Source: Campylobacterales bacterium (GTDB lineage: Bacteria; Campylobacterota; Campylobacteria; Campylobacterales; QNZT01). From it: a DNA stretch of 5,517 bases. The position numbers and the translations under genes are program-made. The notes beneath the pieces are model-generated. The model saw only the letters and a list, made by a program, of their open reading frames with translations, searched no databases and was not told where the DNA came from. Location: contig JALSQA010000019.1 in NCBI GenBank assembly GCA_026985685.1, positions 1 to 5,517 on the forward strand, read 5' to 3'. Of this stretch, positions 4,836-5,517 are shown one piece after another (position 1 is the stretch's first letter; every line of letters starts with the position of its first letter).

Positions 4836-5273
4836 ATGTTACGTTATTTATATTTAGAAATTGTAAAACTTTTTAAAAATTTACAATCTATTGCACTCTT
4901 ACTAGCTAGACTTGCAGTTGCATATGGGTTTTATGAACCTGCTATGATGAAGTGGTCAGATATGACGGCTACAGCCAATTGGTTTGGTTCAATGGGTATT
5001 CCATTTCCTACACTAAATGCCTACATGGCTGCATCAACAGAGATAACTGGTGTCATTTTACTCACACTTGGTCTATTTACAAGACTTATATCTTTACCTA
5101 TGATTGTGATCATGTTAGTTGCAATTTTTACGGTACATTTGCCAAATGGATTTAGTGCAGGGGCTAACGGTTTTGAGATACCACTTTACTATATGTTGTT
5201 TTTACTGATTTTTATCTCTTTTGGAGCAGGTAAAATTAGTTTAGACTACTTATTCTTCAAAGAAGAACAATAA
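4836..5273 (+). CDS. DoxX family four-helix membrane protein (HvfD/BufD-like)
   Basis: This 145-aa protein has about four membrane helices (near residues 18-33, 65-83, 86-102 and 116-131), the normal size and layout of DoxX. Family-like features are L-L-L-A-R-L near the first helix, G-F-Y-E-P-A-M-M-K-W (31-40), T-E-I-T-G in the second helix, and N-G-F-E (111-114) before the last helix. DoxX proteins sit in the inner membrane; their role is not settled, with proposed links to thiol or oxidative stress and, in hvf/buf operons, to Cys-rich peptides modified by MNIO enzymes. Being just downstream of a KCGAGKCG lipoprotein fits that last context. The start is supported by AAGGAG directly upstream. 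The first 17 residues form an amphipathic cytoplasmic stretch. An overlapping frame in the same region is not coding. Confidence 0.87.
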   Translation: MLRYLYLEIVKLFKNLQSIALLLARLAVAYGFYEPAMMKWSDMTATANWFGSMGIPFPTLNAYMAASTEITGVILLTLGLFTRLISLPMIVIMLVAIFTVHLPNGFSAGANGFEIPLYYMLFLLIFISFGAGKISLDYLFFKEEQ

Positions 5274-5279
5274 TCATAC

Positions 5280-5308
5280 AAATCATGTCATATGTCATGA
5301 CATGATTT
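5280..5308. terminator. Hairpin terminator after the DoxX gene
   Basis: AAATCATGTCA (5280-5290) and TGACATGATTT (5298-5308) are perfect 11-bp inverted arms with a 7-nt loop, starting 7 nt after the stop codon. Only four T follow the G of the stem, so termination may be partial. Confidence 0.65.
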
Positions 5309-5331
5309 TGATTGAAAAATAGTTTCGAGTT

Positions 5332-5358
5332 GTAACACAAAAGTTATCTTTTTGTTAC
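5332..5358. other. Second hairpin downstream of doxX
   Basis: GTAACACAAAAG (5332-5343) pairs with CTTTTTGTTAC (5348-5358) around a TTAT loop: 11 base pairs with one bulged C. It has no T-tail and lies upstream of the promoter-like element at 5394. It may be a regulatory or second termination structure. Confidence 0.4.
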
Positions 5359-5371
5359 CTTTTAGTCAATA

Positions 5372-5413
5372 TTTGCTTTTTTCTACTCTTTCTGGTAAAC
5401 TAAACTTATCTTT
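5372..5413 (+). promoter_or_regulatory. Promoter-like element duplicated from the 42-aa lipoprotein promoter
   Basis: Bases 5394-5413 match 4310-4329 at 19 of 20 positions, covering the -10 (TAAACT against TAAAAT) and the first leader bases. A weak -35 (TTGCTT, 5373-5378) lies 17 nt upstream. No ribosome binding site and ATG follow at the usual distance, so what it transcribes is not clear from this window. Confidence 0.5.
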
Positions 5414-5517
5414 AAACCCAGATTATGTAATAGACATTGAAATATAGTGTTTGTGCTTTGCATTAGAAATTTTAGGACAAATTTGAGCTTATGCCAAAGC
5501 ATAGGCGATGATTTTTC
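5414..5517. other. Non-coding right end with edge hairpin
   Basis: No open frame with a ribosome binding site is seen. GCTTATGC and GCATAGGC (about 5488-5507) form an 8-bp hairpin (one G-T pair) with a CAAA loop, followed a few bases later by TTTTT at the window edge. Together with the promoter-like element at 5372-5413 this could bound a short untranslated transcript of about 100 nt, or it could be the leader of a gene outside the window. Confidence 0.35.

Noticed and set aside
4952..5155. Plus-strand open frame of 67 codons
   Set aside because: It is an alternative frame inside the DoxX gene; composition is not protein-like.
1..5517. CRISPR array, tRNA, rRNA or transposase gene
   Set aside because: No regularly spaced repeats, no cloverleaf-like segments and no transposase or integrase frame were seen in the window.

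Overview
The window is AT-rich DNA with compact gene spacing. It carries a Tat-exported GMC dehydrogenase pair, tiny cysteine-rich lipoproteins and promoters with strong -10 but weak -35 boxes. This suggests a Campylobacterota bacterium (Sulfurimonas/Sulfurovum/Arcobacter-like). That placement rests on gene style and composition, since there is no rRNA or other marker gene.

Left part (1-1737), minus strand: a three-gene defence-like operon, yefM antitoxin (1399-1653), yoeB toxin (1148-1402, 4-nt overlap) and a two-TM, coiled-coil protein resembling the putative phage abortive infection (AbiC-like) family (131-1138, 9 nt after yoeB). It is driven by a textbook TTGACA-N17-TATAAT promoter whose -10 and start region are covered by a TGTACA-type operator, so it is probably autoregulated. 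The module lies between two copies of the same coding segment. Bases 1-106 repeat 1768-1873, the 3' part of the intact GMC gene, with one synonymous difference. The module therefore looks inserted at, or recombined into, the 3' end of the GMC gene.

Middle (1738-3866), minus strand: a two-gene operon with a 4-nt overlap. A Tat-signal small subunit (gluconate 2-dehydrogenase subunit 3 type) precedes a 548-aa GMC-type FAD oxidoreductase without its own signal, which is probably co-exported with it. The large subunit keeps the FAD-binding N-terminus and a Cys cluster, but appears to lack both residues of the usual GMC catalytic His/Asn pair.

Right part (3867-5517), plus strand: three very small lipoproteins of 82, 42 and 44 aa, then a four-TM DoxX-family membrane protein. 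The first and third carry KCGAG/GKCG motifs like those of HvfA/bufferin peptides, which are modified at Cys by MNIO (DUF692) enzymes and often encoded near a DoxX protein. No MNIO enzyme or its partner is in the window. Promoter pieces are shared between these units: an ACTACACATA box 17 nt before the -10 of two of them, and a 20-bp -10/leader element repeated downstream of doxX. This suggests a co-regulated envelope stress or metal response. The last 240 bases hold hairpins and a promoter-like element but no recognisable gene.
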